Of a stretch of DNA of 11,905 nt, positions 1 to 6,941 are shown one piece after another. A model generated the notes under the pieces. The model made no database searches. It was not told the DNA's origin and saw nothing but the letters and a program-made list of their open reading frames with translations. A program made the translations under genes and the position numbers. Positions within the stretch are counted from its first letter, which is position 1, and every line of letters begins with the position of its first letter. This DNA is from Thermoanaerobacterales bacterium (GTDB lineage Bacteria; Actinomycetota; Acidimicrobiia; Acidimicrobiales; JACDCH01). Location of the stretch: the NCBI GenBank assembly GCA_017577565.1, contig PKRH01000108.1:1-11905 (forward strand), given 5' to 3'.

Positions 1-1656
1 GCCCGGCGCCGGACCGGGGGCGACGGCGCCGGGGGCCGGGACGGCGCCGCCCTCGAGGAGTACCGGGCCAGGCGCCGGTTCGACCGCACGTCCGAGCCGC
101 CGGGCGACGGCCGCGAGGCCGCGCCCGTCCCGGACGCGGCGCGCCGGCGCGCCGGCGAGGGCGGCCGCCTGTTCGTCGTCCAGCGCCACCGGGCCCGGCG
201 GCTCCACTACGACCTGCGCCTCGAGGTCGACGGCACCCTGGCCAGCTGGGCGGTCCCCAAGGGGCCGACGCTCGACCCCACCGTGCGGTCCCTGGCCGTG
301 CACGTCGAGGACCACCCGATCGAGTACGCCGACTTCGAGGGCGTCATCCCGGCGGGCGAGTACGGCGGCGGCGACGTCATCGTCTGGGACCGCGGCACGT
401 GGACGCCCGTGGGCACCGACGACCCGGCCGCCGCCATCGCCGCCGGCGAGCTGCACTTCGACGTCGAGGCCGAGAAGCTGCGGGGTCGCTTCGTGCTCGT
501 GCGCACCGACCGCGACCGGTCGCGGCGCGAGCGGTGGCTGCTGCTCCACAAGGGCGACGAGCACGCCGTGCCCGGCTGGGACCCCGAGGACCACCCCCGC
601 TCGGTGAAGACCGGCCGCACCAACGACGAGGTCGCGGCGGCTCCCGAGGCCCGCTGGCACAGCGACCGCCCGCCGGCCCAGGCCGAGGAGCGCCTGGGCG
701 CCGCCCGGTGGTCGCCGCCCACGGCGGAGGAGCTGGCGGCGCTGGACGCCCTGCCGGGCCGGGGCGGCCGCTGGGAGCTGCAGGGCCGAGCCCTGGAGCT
801 GGCGGACCTCGACGCCGTGCTGCTCCCCGGCCGGGACGGCGAGGAGCCGGTGACCCGGCGCGACCTCGTCCGCTGGTACGCCACCGCCGCCCCGGCGATC
901 CTGCCCCACCTGGTCGACCGGCCGGTCGCCCGGCGCCACCACCCCACCGGCGGCCGGGCGGCCCCGTGGCGGACCGGCCTCCCCCGCGGCGCGCCCGACT
1001 GGGTCGACCGCTGGCGCGACGAGGGCGCCGGCCCGGGGACGGCCCGGTGGTACCCGGTGCTCGACAGCCCGCCGGCCGTCGCCTGGCTGGCGGCCGCCGG
1101 CGCCGTCGAGCTGCGCCCGTGGCTCGCGCGCCGCGACGACATCCGCCGGCCGACCTGGGCGGTCGTCGACATCGCCCCCGGCGAGCGGACCTCGTTCGAG
1201 GACGTCCTCGTGCTCGCCCGCCTGTTCCGCGCGGCGCTCGACCACCTCCGGCTCGAGGCCCGGCCCACGCTGCGGGGCCGGCACGTCGAGGTCCGGGTGC
1301 CGGTCGGCCGCGGGCCGTCGACGGAGGAGACCCGGGCCTGGGCCGAGGGGCTGGCCCGGGCCGTCGGCGCCACCGTCCCGGAGCTCGTGGCGTCGCCGGG
1401 GGGTGGCCGCGACCGGCGCGGCCGGGCCCGCCTCGACGCCGGCCCCGCGGCCCCCGACCGCCCGCCGCCCGCGCCGTGGAGCGTCCTCGCGGCGCCCGGC
1501 GGTCCGGTGGCGGTGCCGCTCGAGTGGGACGAGCTCGACGACCCCGACCTGCGGCCCGACCGGTGGACGGTCCGCACGGCGCCGGCGCGGTTGGCGGAGG
1601 CCGGCGACCCGCTCGCCGGCCTGGTCGACCTGGACCAGCGCCTGCCGCCGCTCTGA
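1..1656 (+). CDS. LigD-type 3'-phosphoesterase + degenerate polymerase-domain protein (5' end outside window)
   Basis: Frame 1 is open from base 1 to the TGA at 1654-1656, giving 551 visible residues. No ATG or GTG precedes residue 95, and homology starts near residue 18, so the true start lies upstream. Residues ~18-190 match the LigD 3'-phosphoesterase domain: LEEYRARRRF, FVVQRH, the HYDLRLE core (H69, D71, R73, E75), SWAVPKGP, the VEDHPIEY histidine (H105) and GEYGGGDVIVWDRGTW. Residues ~255-551 resemble the LigD primase-polymerase (AEP) domain, e.g. LVRWYATAAPAILPHL, AGAVELRPW and a C-terminal LEWDELDDPDLRPDRWTVRT. LigD acts in Ku-dependent non-homologous end joining, trimming and filling ends before ligation. 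No ligase domain is visible. The metal-binding motifs look damaged: motif I reads DIAPG (D390, A392 where a second Asp is usual), and the Ser-x-His region reads LRGRHVEV. The phosphoesterase is probably active; polymerase activity is doubtful. Ku and ligase partners would be outside the window. Confidence 0.9.
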   Translation, partial: ARRRTGGDGAGGRDGAALEEYRARRRFDRTSEPPGDGREAAPVPDAARRRAGEGGRLFVVQRHRARRLHYDLRLEVDGTLASWAVPKGPTLDPTVRSLAVHVEDHPIEYADFEGVIPAGEYGGGDVIVWDRGTWTPVGTDDPAAAIAAGELHFDVEAEKLRGRFVLVRTDRDRSRRERWLLLHKGDEHAVPGWDPEDHPRSVKTGRTNDEVAAAPEARWHSDRPPAQAEERLGAARWSPPTAEELAALDALPGRGGRWELQGRALELADLDAVLLPGRDGEEPVTRRDLVRWYATAAPAILPHLVDRPVARRHHPTGGRAAPWRTGLPRGAPDWVDRWRDEGAGPGTARWYPVLDSPPAVAWLAAAGAVELRPWLARRDDIRRPTWAVVDIAPGERTSFEDVLVLARLFRAALDHLRLEARPTLRGRHVEVRVPVGRGPSTEETRAWAEGLARAVGATVPELVASPGGGRDRRGRARLDAGPAAPDRPPPAPWSVLAAPGGPVAVPLEWDELDDPDLRPDRWTVRTAPARLAEAGDPLAGLVDLDQRLPPL

Positions 1657-1695
1657 GCCCGAGCAGGCCGCCCGCCGGGGTGGTTCACTGGTCCC

Positions 1696-3204
1696 GTGCG
1701 TGACTGGAGTCACATCCTCCGCGGGGACGAGGACGACGAGCCCCGCCTGCCCATCAAGCTGGGACCGGTCTCCAACGGCGAGTTCCACCCGATCCCCCAC
1801 GGCCCGGTGGTGCGCGAGGCCATCCGCCGCACGTACCGCCTGGCCGACGAGAACGCCCGTCGCCTCAACATGTCGCGGCGACGCTTCCTGAGCAGCATCA
1901 CCGGCGCCGCGGCGACGCTGTTCGTGCTCGCCGCCTGCTCGAAGGAGGAGGCCGCCAGCCGCGGCGAGCGGCCGGGCGGCACCTTCGACGTGTCCGAGGA
2001 CGCCACCCGCGACACCGCCACGGCGCTCGAGGAGCTGGGCGGCGAGGAGTTCATCTTCGACGTCCAGACCCACTACGTGAACTACGACGCCGACCCCGGC
2101 ATCGGCGAGTGGACCGCGGCCTTCCCGCAGTCGGGGTGCGAGGAGGGCCGGGGCGCGGCCGGCGCCAAGGCCTGCTTCACCGCGGAGGCCTACTTCCGGG
2201 AGGTGTTCGTCCGCTCCGACACGTCGATGACGATCCTCTCGGCGCTGCCGACCGCCTCGCTGGCCGGCCTGCAGCCCGACGACATGGCCTTCGCCATCGA
2301 CGTCGCCACCCGGCTCGGCTGCGACGGCCGGGTGCTGATGCACGGCGGCGCCTACCCGCACCACGGCCCGATCGAGGCGGCGCTCGCCAGCATGACCGAG
2401 CTGCGGGAGCGCTACGACATCGCGGCCTGGAAGATCTACACGATGACCCCGACCGACGCGCACTTCTACTTCGACGACCACGACCCCGATCGCCCGCAGA
2501 TCGGGCAGCGGTTCATCGACCACGTGCGCGAGATCGGCCCGCCCATCATCTGCACCCACAAGGGCATCAGCTCGATCGTCGGCTCGACGCCCGAGCTGGC
2601 CGACCCCCGCGACATCGGCCCGGCGGCGGCCCGCAACCCCGACATCGCGTTCGTCGTCTACCACTCGGGGTTCGAGCCCGGCGGCGGGGGCACGGGGCCC
2701 TACGACCCGGACGACCCGGACCCCCAGGGCGTCGACCGGCTCATCCGCTCGCTCCAGGACGCCGGGGTGGAGCCCAACTCGAACGTCTACGCCGAGCTGG
2801 GCGGCACCTGGTGGTTCCTCATGCGCGACCCGACGGCCGCCGCCCACGTGCTCGGCAAGCTGCTGCGCCACGTCGGCGAGGACCGGGTGCTGTGGGGCAC
2901 CGACTCGATCTGGTTCGGCACGCCACAGGACCAGATCCAGGCCATGCGCACCTTCCAGATCAGCGAGGAGCTGCAGGAGCGCCACGGCTACCCCGCCCTC
3001 ACCGACGAGGTGAAGGCGAAGATCTTCGGGGTCAACGCGGCCCGGCTCTACGGCATCGAGCCCATCACCGGCACCTGCGACCTGACCGCCGAGGAGGTCG
3101 AGGCGGTGCGGGCCTCGATGCCGCCGCCCCGCACCTACGGCCCGGAGACCTACGCCGAGGCGGCGGCGATGATCGCCGCCCACCAGGCCGGCTACCTGGT
3201 CTGA
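1696..3204 (+). CDS. Amidohydrolase-2 family protein with internal Tat/lipoprotein signal
   Basis: A 502-residue protein of the metal-dependent TIM-barrel amidohydrolase family (PF04909 type). Motifs along the chain: FIFDVQTH (D122, H126), AAWKIYTM (K246), CTHKG (H288), VVYHSGFE (H323), WGTDSIWFG (D403), and the C-terminal FGVNAARLYGI. The usual first HxH pair reads QTH, so the first histidine is Gln124. MSRRRFLSS at residues 59-67, a hydrophobic stretch, then LAAC (Cys81) form a twin-arginine signal with a lipobox, implying export and lipid anchoring. Start choice: GTG 1696 places 58 residues before the Tat motif. That extension has normal high GC3 and reads like protein, so I keep it; ATG 1870 is the alternative. 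No Shine-Dalgarno is visible; TTCACT six bases before the GTG could be a weak leaderless -10. It lies 39 nt after the LigD-like gene and converges on the ferritin-like pair. The substrate cannot be told from sequence. Confidence 0.88.
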   Translation: MRDWSHILRGDEDDEPRLPIKLGPVSNGEFHPIPHGPVVREAIRRTYRLADENARRLNMSRRRFLSSITGAAATLFVLAACSKEEAASRGERPGGTFDVSEDATRDTATALEELGGEEFIFDVQTHYVNYDADPGIGEWTAAFPQSGCEEGRGAAGAKACFTAEAYFREVFVRSDTSMTILSALPTASLAGLQPDDMAFAIDVATRLGCDGRVLMHGGAYPHHGPIEAALASMTELRERYDIAAWKIYTMTPTDAHFYFDDHDPDRPQIGQRFIDHVREIGPPIICTHKGISSIVGSTPELADPRDIGPAAARNPDIAFVVYHSGFEPGGGGTGPYDPDDPDPQGVDRLIRSLQDAGVEPNSNVYAELGGTWWFLMRDPTAAAHVLGKLLRHVGEDRVLWGTDSIWFGTPQDQIQAMRTFQISEELQERHGYPALTDEVKAKIFGVNAARLYGIEPITGTCDLTAEEVEAVRASMPPPRTYGPETYAEAAAMIAAHQAGYLV

Positions 3205-3223
3205 CCCGGGGCGGCGGGCGCGG

Positions 3224-3919
3224 CTAGGAGAACCAGCCGCGCACGGTCTCGACGAGCTCCTCGGCCTTGGCGCCGACCGCGGCCATCGTGCCGCTCGCGG
3301 CCTGGAGCATGACCATCTTCCCCATGGTCTCCCGGGCCCACTCGAGGTGCTCGTCCTCCTCGGGCCCGACCTCGCCGACCGCCCGCGCCCAGCGGTCCTT
3401 GAGGTCACCGTCCGGCAGGTGGTCGGCCAGCTCGGCGATGGTCTGCCAGTGCGCGTGGTCGAGGGACTCGGCCAGGAAGACGGCCTGGAGCATGACCATC
3501 TCCCGGGTCGTCACGTCGAGCGACCCGCCGAGCAGCGAGGTGCTCTCGACCAGCTTCGTGTCGGCGCCCTCGACGCCGCGGGCGGCGGGGCTGACGTAGC
3601 TCGGGTTGCCGCCCATGCCGGCGATCAGGTCCTCGAGGATCTCGGCGTGGCGCTCGGTCTCCTGGCCGAGCTCCTCGTAGCGGCGCTTCAGCACGGGGTT
3701 GTTCGTCCGGGCGGCGACCGACCGGTAGAGGTGGCGGCCGCAGCGCTCGTGGGTGAGGGCGGCGCTGAGGAAGTCGGCGACGAAGGCCATGTCGAGGCCG
3801 GCGTCGGGCAGGGCGGCGGCCAGCTCGTCGTCGGTCACCTGCTGGGCGGGCTCGACGTAGGTCATCTCGGCGGTCTTGGCGGTGGCGCCCGTCGCCTTGG
3901 TGGGGACGAGGATCGTCAT
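3224..3919 (-). CDS. Ferritin-like domain protein, single-domain (231 aa)
   Basis: ATG at 3919 is preceded by GAAGGAG at good spacing, which fixes this start even though the frame stays open further upstream. After a ~35-residue N-terminal segment the protein has four amphipathic helices of ferritin type: LTHERCGRHLYRSV, then YEELGQETERHAEILEDLI, then MLQAVFLAESLDHAHW, then EEDEHLEWARE. The Glu and Glu-His pairs sit where a di-iron/di-manganese site is bound in this superfamily, and EDEH is a clean ExxH. A YVSPAARG loop separates the helix pairs. No signal peptide or membrane segment is seen. Metal storage, peroxide handling or an oxidase role are all possible; the sequence does not choose among them. 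It follows the 401-aa ferritin-like gene by 70 nt with no promoter-like TA-rich element between, so the two are probably cotranscribed. It converges with the amidohydrolase, leaving only 19 nt and no visible terminator. Confidence 0.85.
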   Translation of the reverse strand: MTILVPTKATGATAKTAEMTYVEPAQQVTDDELAAALPDAGLDMAFVADFLSAALTHERCGRHLYRSVAARTNNPVLKRRYEELGQETERHAEILEDLIAGMGGNPSYVSPAARGVEGADTKLVESTSLLGGSLDVTTREMVMLQAVFLAESLDHAHWQTIAELADHLPDGDLKDRWARAVGEVGPEEDEHLEWARETMGKMVMLQAASGTMAAVGAKAEELVETVRGWFS

Positions 3920-3989
3920 CGGGGGTGCTCCTTCGGTCGTGCGGGTGGGGCTCGGACGGGGTGGCGGGGCGGGCGCGGGGCCCGGCCGG

Positions 3990-5195
3990 TCAGGCCCGGA
4001 GGCCGGCCACGGGGTGCGGGCCCTCGACCTCGTCACGGAAGTCGCGGCCGTCGACCACCCGGATCTCGTCGACCACCGCCTCGGACGGGGTGCCGCCCTC
4101 GTTCACGATGCCCTGGAAGGCGAAGTAGCGATGGTCGTCGGGCAGCTCGTCGAGCGGCCGGTACCCGGTGCCGTCGGCCCGGAGGTCGACCTGCTCGGCC
4201 AGCACCGACCGGACGTACTCCTTGTTGGTCTCGAAGGTCAGCGGCACCTCGGGCAGCTCCGGCGGCAGGATCTCCTCCGGCTCGACGCCCTGGTAGCGGC
4301 GCAGCAGGTCGCAGGCGACGTGCAGCTGGCCGATCTCCATCTCGAGGTGCAGCTCCCAGATCCGCTTCAGGCGGGGGTCGGCCTCCTGCTGCAGCATCGA
4401 CCAGTAGAGGTAGACCTCGTCGTACTTGTGGAAGACGAGCTGCTCGAACCACGAGTCGAGGGGGTCGATCAGGGACTCGTAGTGGGTGACGTGCTGCTCC
4501 TCGATGTGGGAGATCTCGACGTAGAGGTCCCGCGCCACCGGCTCCACGAGCTCGGCGCTGTGGTTCAGGTAGTAGTTCATGGTCTGCTGCTCGGCGGCCA
4601 CGATGGTCATGACGTGGAGCCGTGACAGCGGGTCGACGGTGTGGGTGTCGTAGTGGGGCCGCACGTCGTCGTAGGGGTGGCGGTGCTCCACCACCGTCGG
4701 GCGGCCGGGCATGATCTCGGTCAGCGAGTCGGTCAGCTCGGCCGCGTCCCGGCCGTCGATCAGCTCGTAGAGGTTGGCGTAGCGGTAGAGGTGGTCGAAG
4801 TCCTCGAGCAGGGCGAAGTCGAGCGCCTGCTTGAGGGCCGGGTCGGGCTCGTTCCGGGCCAGCCAGGCCGTGAGGTCGACGGCGACCTGCTCGTAGCCGA
4901 TGGTCGTCTCGAGCGGGCTCTGGTCCCCGGGGTTGAGGTTGTTGACCACGGCCCGCTGCTGCTGGTCGATGCGTCGGCCCAGCGCCAGCGCCCGCCGGAT
5001 GTCGAGGTCGTCGGTCGCCCGGGCGAACTGGTGGGCGAAGAGGATCGACTCGACCTCGATGCCGTTCATGAGGATCACCCGGCACCGCGTGTAGGGGTCG
5101 CCGAGCTTGTCCAGCGGCTCGACCGACAGCTCCGACCAGCTCCGGAACTGCTCCTCGACGGGGATCCCTCGCTGCTCCAGGGGGTTGAACGCCAT
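3990..5195 (-). CDS. Large ferritin-like protein with two four-helix units (401 aa)
   Basis: The start ATG at 5195 has GGAGGAG five bases upstream, an excellent ribosome binding site. I read two ferritin-like halves. In the first (about residues 40-165) helices carry VESILFAHQFARA, a YEQVAVDL segment and LLEDFDHLYRYANLYE. In the second (about 210-325) the pattern is clearer: VAAEQQTMNYYLN, VEISHIEEQHVTHYESL (EEQH is ExxH), HKYDEVYLYW, then LHLEMEIGQLHVACDLL. The Glu/His spacing of the second half fits a carboxylate-bridged di-metal site; the first half may keep only part of one. The last ~75 residues are non-helical and acidic, with TFETNKEYVRSVLAEQVDLR. No signal peptide is seen. This double-domain type has no assigned function that I know. 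With the downstream 231-aa ferritin-like gene it forms a probable two-gene operon, divergent from the DisA_N-like gene. Confidence 0.8.
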   Translation of the reverse strand: MAFNPLEQRGIPVEEQFRSWSELSVEPLDKLGDPYTRCRVILMNGIEVESILFAHQFARATDDLDIRRALALGRRIDQQQRAVVNNLNPGDQSPLETTIGYEQVAVDLTAWLARNEPDPALKQALDFALLEDFDHLYRYANLYELIDGRDAAELTDSLTEIMPGRPTVVEHRHPYDDVRPHYDTHTVDPLSRLHVMTIVAAEQQTMNYYLNHSAELVEPVARDLYVEISHIEEQHVTHYESLIDPLDSWFEQLVFHKYDEVYLYWSMLQQEADPRLKRIWELHLEMEIGQLHVACDLLRRYQGVEPEEILPPELPEVPLTFETNKEYVRSVLAEQVDLRADGTGYRPLDELPDDHRYFAFQGIVNEGGTPSEAVVDEIRVVDGRDFRDEVEGPHPVAGLRA

Positions 5196-5226
5196 GGGTC
5201 TCCTCCGTCTCGGCGGTTCCGGGCGC

Positions 5227-5244
5227 CCGCACGCGGACGTGCGG
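5227..5244. promoter_or_regulatory. Palindrome in ferritin-operon upstream region
   Basis: CCGCACG-CGGA-CGTGCGG is a perfect 7-bp inverted repeat, 32 nt upstream of the 401-aa ferritin-like start. It abuts the candidate -10, so it could be an operator or a 5'-leader hairpin. No regulator gene lies beside it in the window. In such GC-rich DNA a 7-bp palindrome can also occur by chance. Confidence 0.35.
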
Positions 5245-5268
5245 CTACCCCGCGTCGCGGACGCCAAA
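5242..5268 (-). promoter_or_regulatory. Candidate promoter of the ferritin-like operon
   Basis: On the minus strand TTTGGC (5268-5263) is followed after 15 nt by TAGCCG (5247-5242), the only TA-containing element upstream of the gene. It would give a leader of about 40 nt ending in the strong Shine-Dalgarno. The spacer is short of the usual 17 nt, so this is tentative. Confidence 0.3.
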
Positions 5269-5323
5269 CGTCGCTGCCCGGTGCGGGCGGGCCGGCGGGG
5301 GCGCCGATGCGCCCGCGCCCCCG

Positions 5324-5329
5324 TATCGT
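5324..5329 (+). promoter_or_regulatory. Candidate -10 for a leaderless transcript of the DisA_N-like gene
   Basis: TATCGT fits the actinobacterial TANNNT -10. It ends three bases before GTG 5333 and six before the adjacent GTG 5336. No Shine-Dalgarno is free of the start codons. The six-base spacing seen at other starts here favours GTG 5336 as the real first codon. Confidence 0.5.
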
Positions 5330-5332
5330 GAG

Positions 5333-6328
5333 GTGGTGGACGCAGCCCTGGACCTCAGCCGGGCCTCCCGCCGACTGCTGTCCGAGCTCGACGACGACGG
5401 GGTGGTGATCGACGCCGAGGGCCCGATCCTCGCCCTCATCCTCGACGAGCTCGGCTACGCCCGCCGGCCGCCCCGGTTCGAACGCCGCACCCCCGTCTAC
5501 GGGTCGATCATCGTGCCCGGCGACCGGTCGCTCGTGACCGCGGGCGACCTCGCCGACCTCATCCCGCTCGACGACCAGCCGCTCGACGTCGCCCGCCGCT
5601 ACGCCGACGGGCGGGCGTCGTTCCTCGTCCTCGAGCCCGACGGCCGGCGGAGCCTGGCCCTGTTCCGCCGCAGCGTCCAGTACGAGGCCGACCTGATCCA
5701 GATCCAGGCCGACACCGGCGTCTACATCGTCCAGCGCACGCCGGTGCTCCACGCCACCCGGCTGTTCACCTCCACCCGCACGATCGAGTGGTCCGGCTAC
5801 CGCTGGACGGCCCGGGCGACGGCCGCCGCCCAGCAGCGCAAGCTCGACCCGCACCTCCCGCCGATCCCCCGACCGGTGGTCGGCGGGCTGCTCGAGCTGG
5901 CCCTGCACTGGCTCAGCCCGTCCCGCGTCGGGGCGACGTTCGTCGTGCCGGTCGACGGGGTGCGCGACGGCCTCGACATCGAGCGCGCGGTCGACGCGCC
6001 CGAGCTGTCGGTCGTCCACCGCCACCACTACCCGGCGCTGCTGGCGGCCCTCACCCAGACCGACCTCGCCACCCTCGTGGACCACCGGGGCGCCATCCAC
6101 CACCTCGGCGTCGGCCTGCGCTGGTCGCTCGAGGCCGAGGCGGCCGTGGCGATCGAGGACAAGGGGATGCGCCACCGCTCGGCCGCCCGGTGGACCTACG
6201 ACCACCCCGACGCCCTGGCCGTCGTGGTGAGCGAGGACGGCCCGGTGTCCGTGTTCCGCCAGGGCCGGGCGCTCACCAAGTGCGTGGGCGCCCTGCAGGT
6301 CGAGCTCCCCGAGGCCACCGCGAGCTGA
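5333..6328 (+). CDS. DisA_N (diadenylate-cyclase-like) nucleotide-binding domain protein
   Basis: A 331-residue protein; the start is GTG 5333 or, by leaderless spacing, GTG 5336. Residues ~190-325 carry the DisA_N/DAC pattern: LLELALHWLSPSRVGATFVVPV (opening helix and strand), then TDLATLVDHRGAIHHLGVGL, then MRHRSA (R280-H281-R282), then ALAVVVSEDGPVSVFRQG (S300). In active diadenylate cyclases the first of these loops is Asp-Gly-Ala; here it is Asp244-Leu-Ala. RHR and the serine are kept. The ~190-residue N-terminal region (VYGSIIVPGDRSLVTAGDLADLIP and onward) appears soluble and is of unknown function. The protein could make c-di-AMP or, with the altered loop, act as a nucleotide sensor. 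It lacks the DNA-binding helix-hairpin-helix tail of true DisA and the membrane helices of CdaA. It stands alone: divergent from the ferritin operon and convergent with the DUF167 gene. Confidence 0.75.
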   Translation: MVDAALDLSRASRRLLSELDDDGVVIDAEGPILALILDELGYARRPPRFERRTPVYGSIIVPGDRSLVTAGDLADLIPLDDQPLDVARRYADGRASFLVLEPDGRRSLALFRRSVQYEADLIQIQADTGVYIVQRTPVLHATRLFTSTRTIEWSGYRWTARATAAAQQRKLDPHLPPIPRPVVGGLLELALHWLSPSRVGATFVVPVDGVRDGLDIERAVDAPELSVVHRHHYPALLAALTQTDLATLVDHRGAIHHLGVGLRWSLEAEAAVAIEDKGMRHRSAARWTYDHPDALAVVVSEDGPVSVFRQGRALTKCVGALQVELPEATAS

Positions 6329-6334
6329 GCGCCC

Positions 6335-6353
6335 GGCGCCGCCCGCCGGCGCC
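6335..6353. terminator. Convergent-gene hairpin, possible bidirectional terminator
   Basis: GGCGCCG-CCCGC-CGGCGCC is a perfect 7-bp stem with a 5-nt loop in the 29-nt gap between the DisA_N-like gene and the DUF167 gene. There is no T-tract, as is common for actinobacterial terminators. Confidence 0.45.
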
Positions 6354-6357
6354 CCCG

Positions 6358-6657
6358 TCAGCCGCCGTGGGCGGCGACCCAGGCCCGCACCCGCCCCGGG
6401 TCGGCGCCCCGCAGCCGCACCCGCTTGCGGCGGCCCGTGTGCCCGGCGACCACCGCGACGTCCGCGGGCCGCAGGCCGAGCTCCTCGGCGAGGAGCCGCT
6501 CGAGGGCGGCGTTGGCCCGGCCCCGCTCCGGCGGTGCCGCCACCTTGACCTTCAGGGCGTCGCCGTGGGTGCCGGCCACCCCGGGGCGGGAGGCACCCGG
6601 CTGGACGTGGACGGTGAGCAGGACGCTGCCGTCGTCGGCGACCTCGACGCTGGCCAC
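6358..6657 (-). CDS. DUF167 / YggU family protein
   Basis: The 99-residue product matches the whole DUF167 (PF02594, YggU) pattern: VHVQPGASRPGVAG, then GDALKVKVAAPPERGRANAA, then LAEELGL and a basic GHTGRRKRVRL strand. Length and architecture are typical of this small alpha/beta family, whose biochemical role is unsettled. The start is GTG 6657 with no Shine-Dalgarno; TAGCCT five bases upstream suggests a leaderless transcript. No membrane segment is present. It converges with the DisA_N-like gene and lies downstream, on the same strand, of a small membrane-protein gene that ends 33 nt earlier. Confidence 0.9.
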   Translation of the reverse strand: MASVEVADDGSVLLTVHVQPGASRPGVAGTHGDALKVKVAAPPERGRANAALERLLAEELGLRPADVAVVAGHTGRRKRVRLRGADPGRVRAWVAAHGG

Positions 6658-6662
6658 GCCAG

Positions 6663-6668
6663 AGGCTA
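6663..6668 (-). promoter_or_regulatory. Candidate -10 (TAGCCT) for leaderless DUF167 gene
   Basis: The minus strand reads GTAGCCTCTGGCGTGGCC, with TAGCCT five bases from the GTG start. The element lies inside the 33-nt gap after the membrane-protein gene, so DUF167 may have its own promoter. No clear -35 is seen. Confidence 0.45.
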
Positions 6669-6690
6669 CGCCCGGCCGGCCGGCGGCCGC

Positions 6691-6861
6691 CTACCCGAAG
6701 GCCTGCGAGGTCAGCGTCACCACCGCCACGAGCAGGGACAGGGCCGCGAGCACGCCGGTCGTGCGGCGGTCGGGGGCGGCCGGGTCGGTGACGACCTCGA
6801 GCGTGAGCGAGGCGCCGACGCCGGCGAAGAACGCGGCGAGGATGACGGTCACCACGCCCAT
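6691..6861 (-). CDS. Small two-helix membrane protein, unrecognised (56 aa)
   Basis: The 56-residue product has two hydrophobic helices: VVTVILAAFFAGVGASLTL near the N-terminus and TTGVLAALSLLVAVVTLTS near the C-terminus, joined by the polar loop VVTDPAAPDRR. I do not recognise the family. ATG 6861 has no Shine-Dalgarno. GTG 6852 (the fourth codon) forms a GTGA overlap with the stop of a short upstream ORF that does have a strong Shine-Dalgarno, so translation may be coupled and the mature start could be 6852 (53 aa). High GC3 and a clean two-helix profile support a real gene. Confidence 0.6.
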   Translation of the reverse strand: MGVVTVILAAFFAGVGASLTLEVVTDPAAPDRRTTGVLAALSLLVAVVTLTSQAFG

Positions 6862-6941
6862 CGCGCCGCGTGGGTCGCCGCGACGGTCGGCGTGCTCGGG
6901 CGCCGGCTCTCCGTTCGCTCGGGTCGCGTGGTCGGGTCCAC
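6849..6941 (-). CDS. Possible 30-codon leader ORF coupled to the small membrane protein
   Basis: GTG 6941 lies 6-8 nt after AGGAGGAG, the strongest Shine-Dalgarno on this stretch. The frame runs 30 codons, beginning DPTTRPERTESRRPS and ending ARWAW before TGA 6851-6849. The stop overlaps GTG 6852 of the downstream gene by four bases (GTGA), a classical coupling arrangement. The peptide is basic and threonine/arginine-rich with no recognisable domain. Third-position GC is about 90%, slightly below the neighbours. It may be a leader or small protein. Alternatively, a frameshift could have split one longer membrane protein. Confidence 0.35.
   Translation of the reverse strand: MDPTTRPERTESRRPSTPTVAATHAARWAW

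Noticed and set aside
207..1688. Antisense frame opposite the LigD-like gene
   Set aside because: Ser/Arg/Pro-rich shadow translation; the plus-strand frame has clear LigD motifs.
3205..3223. Terminator between the amidohydrolase and ferritin-like genes
   Set aside because: The 19-nt gap has no inverted repeat that I can find.
3920..4036. Upstream extension of the 231-aa ferritin-like protein
   Set aside because: The added residues are Arg/Pro/Ala shadow-like and overlap the end of the 401-aa gene, while ATG 3919 has an ideal GAAGGAG site.
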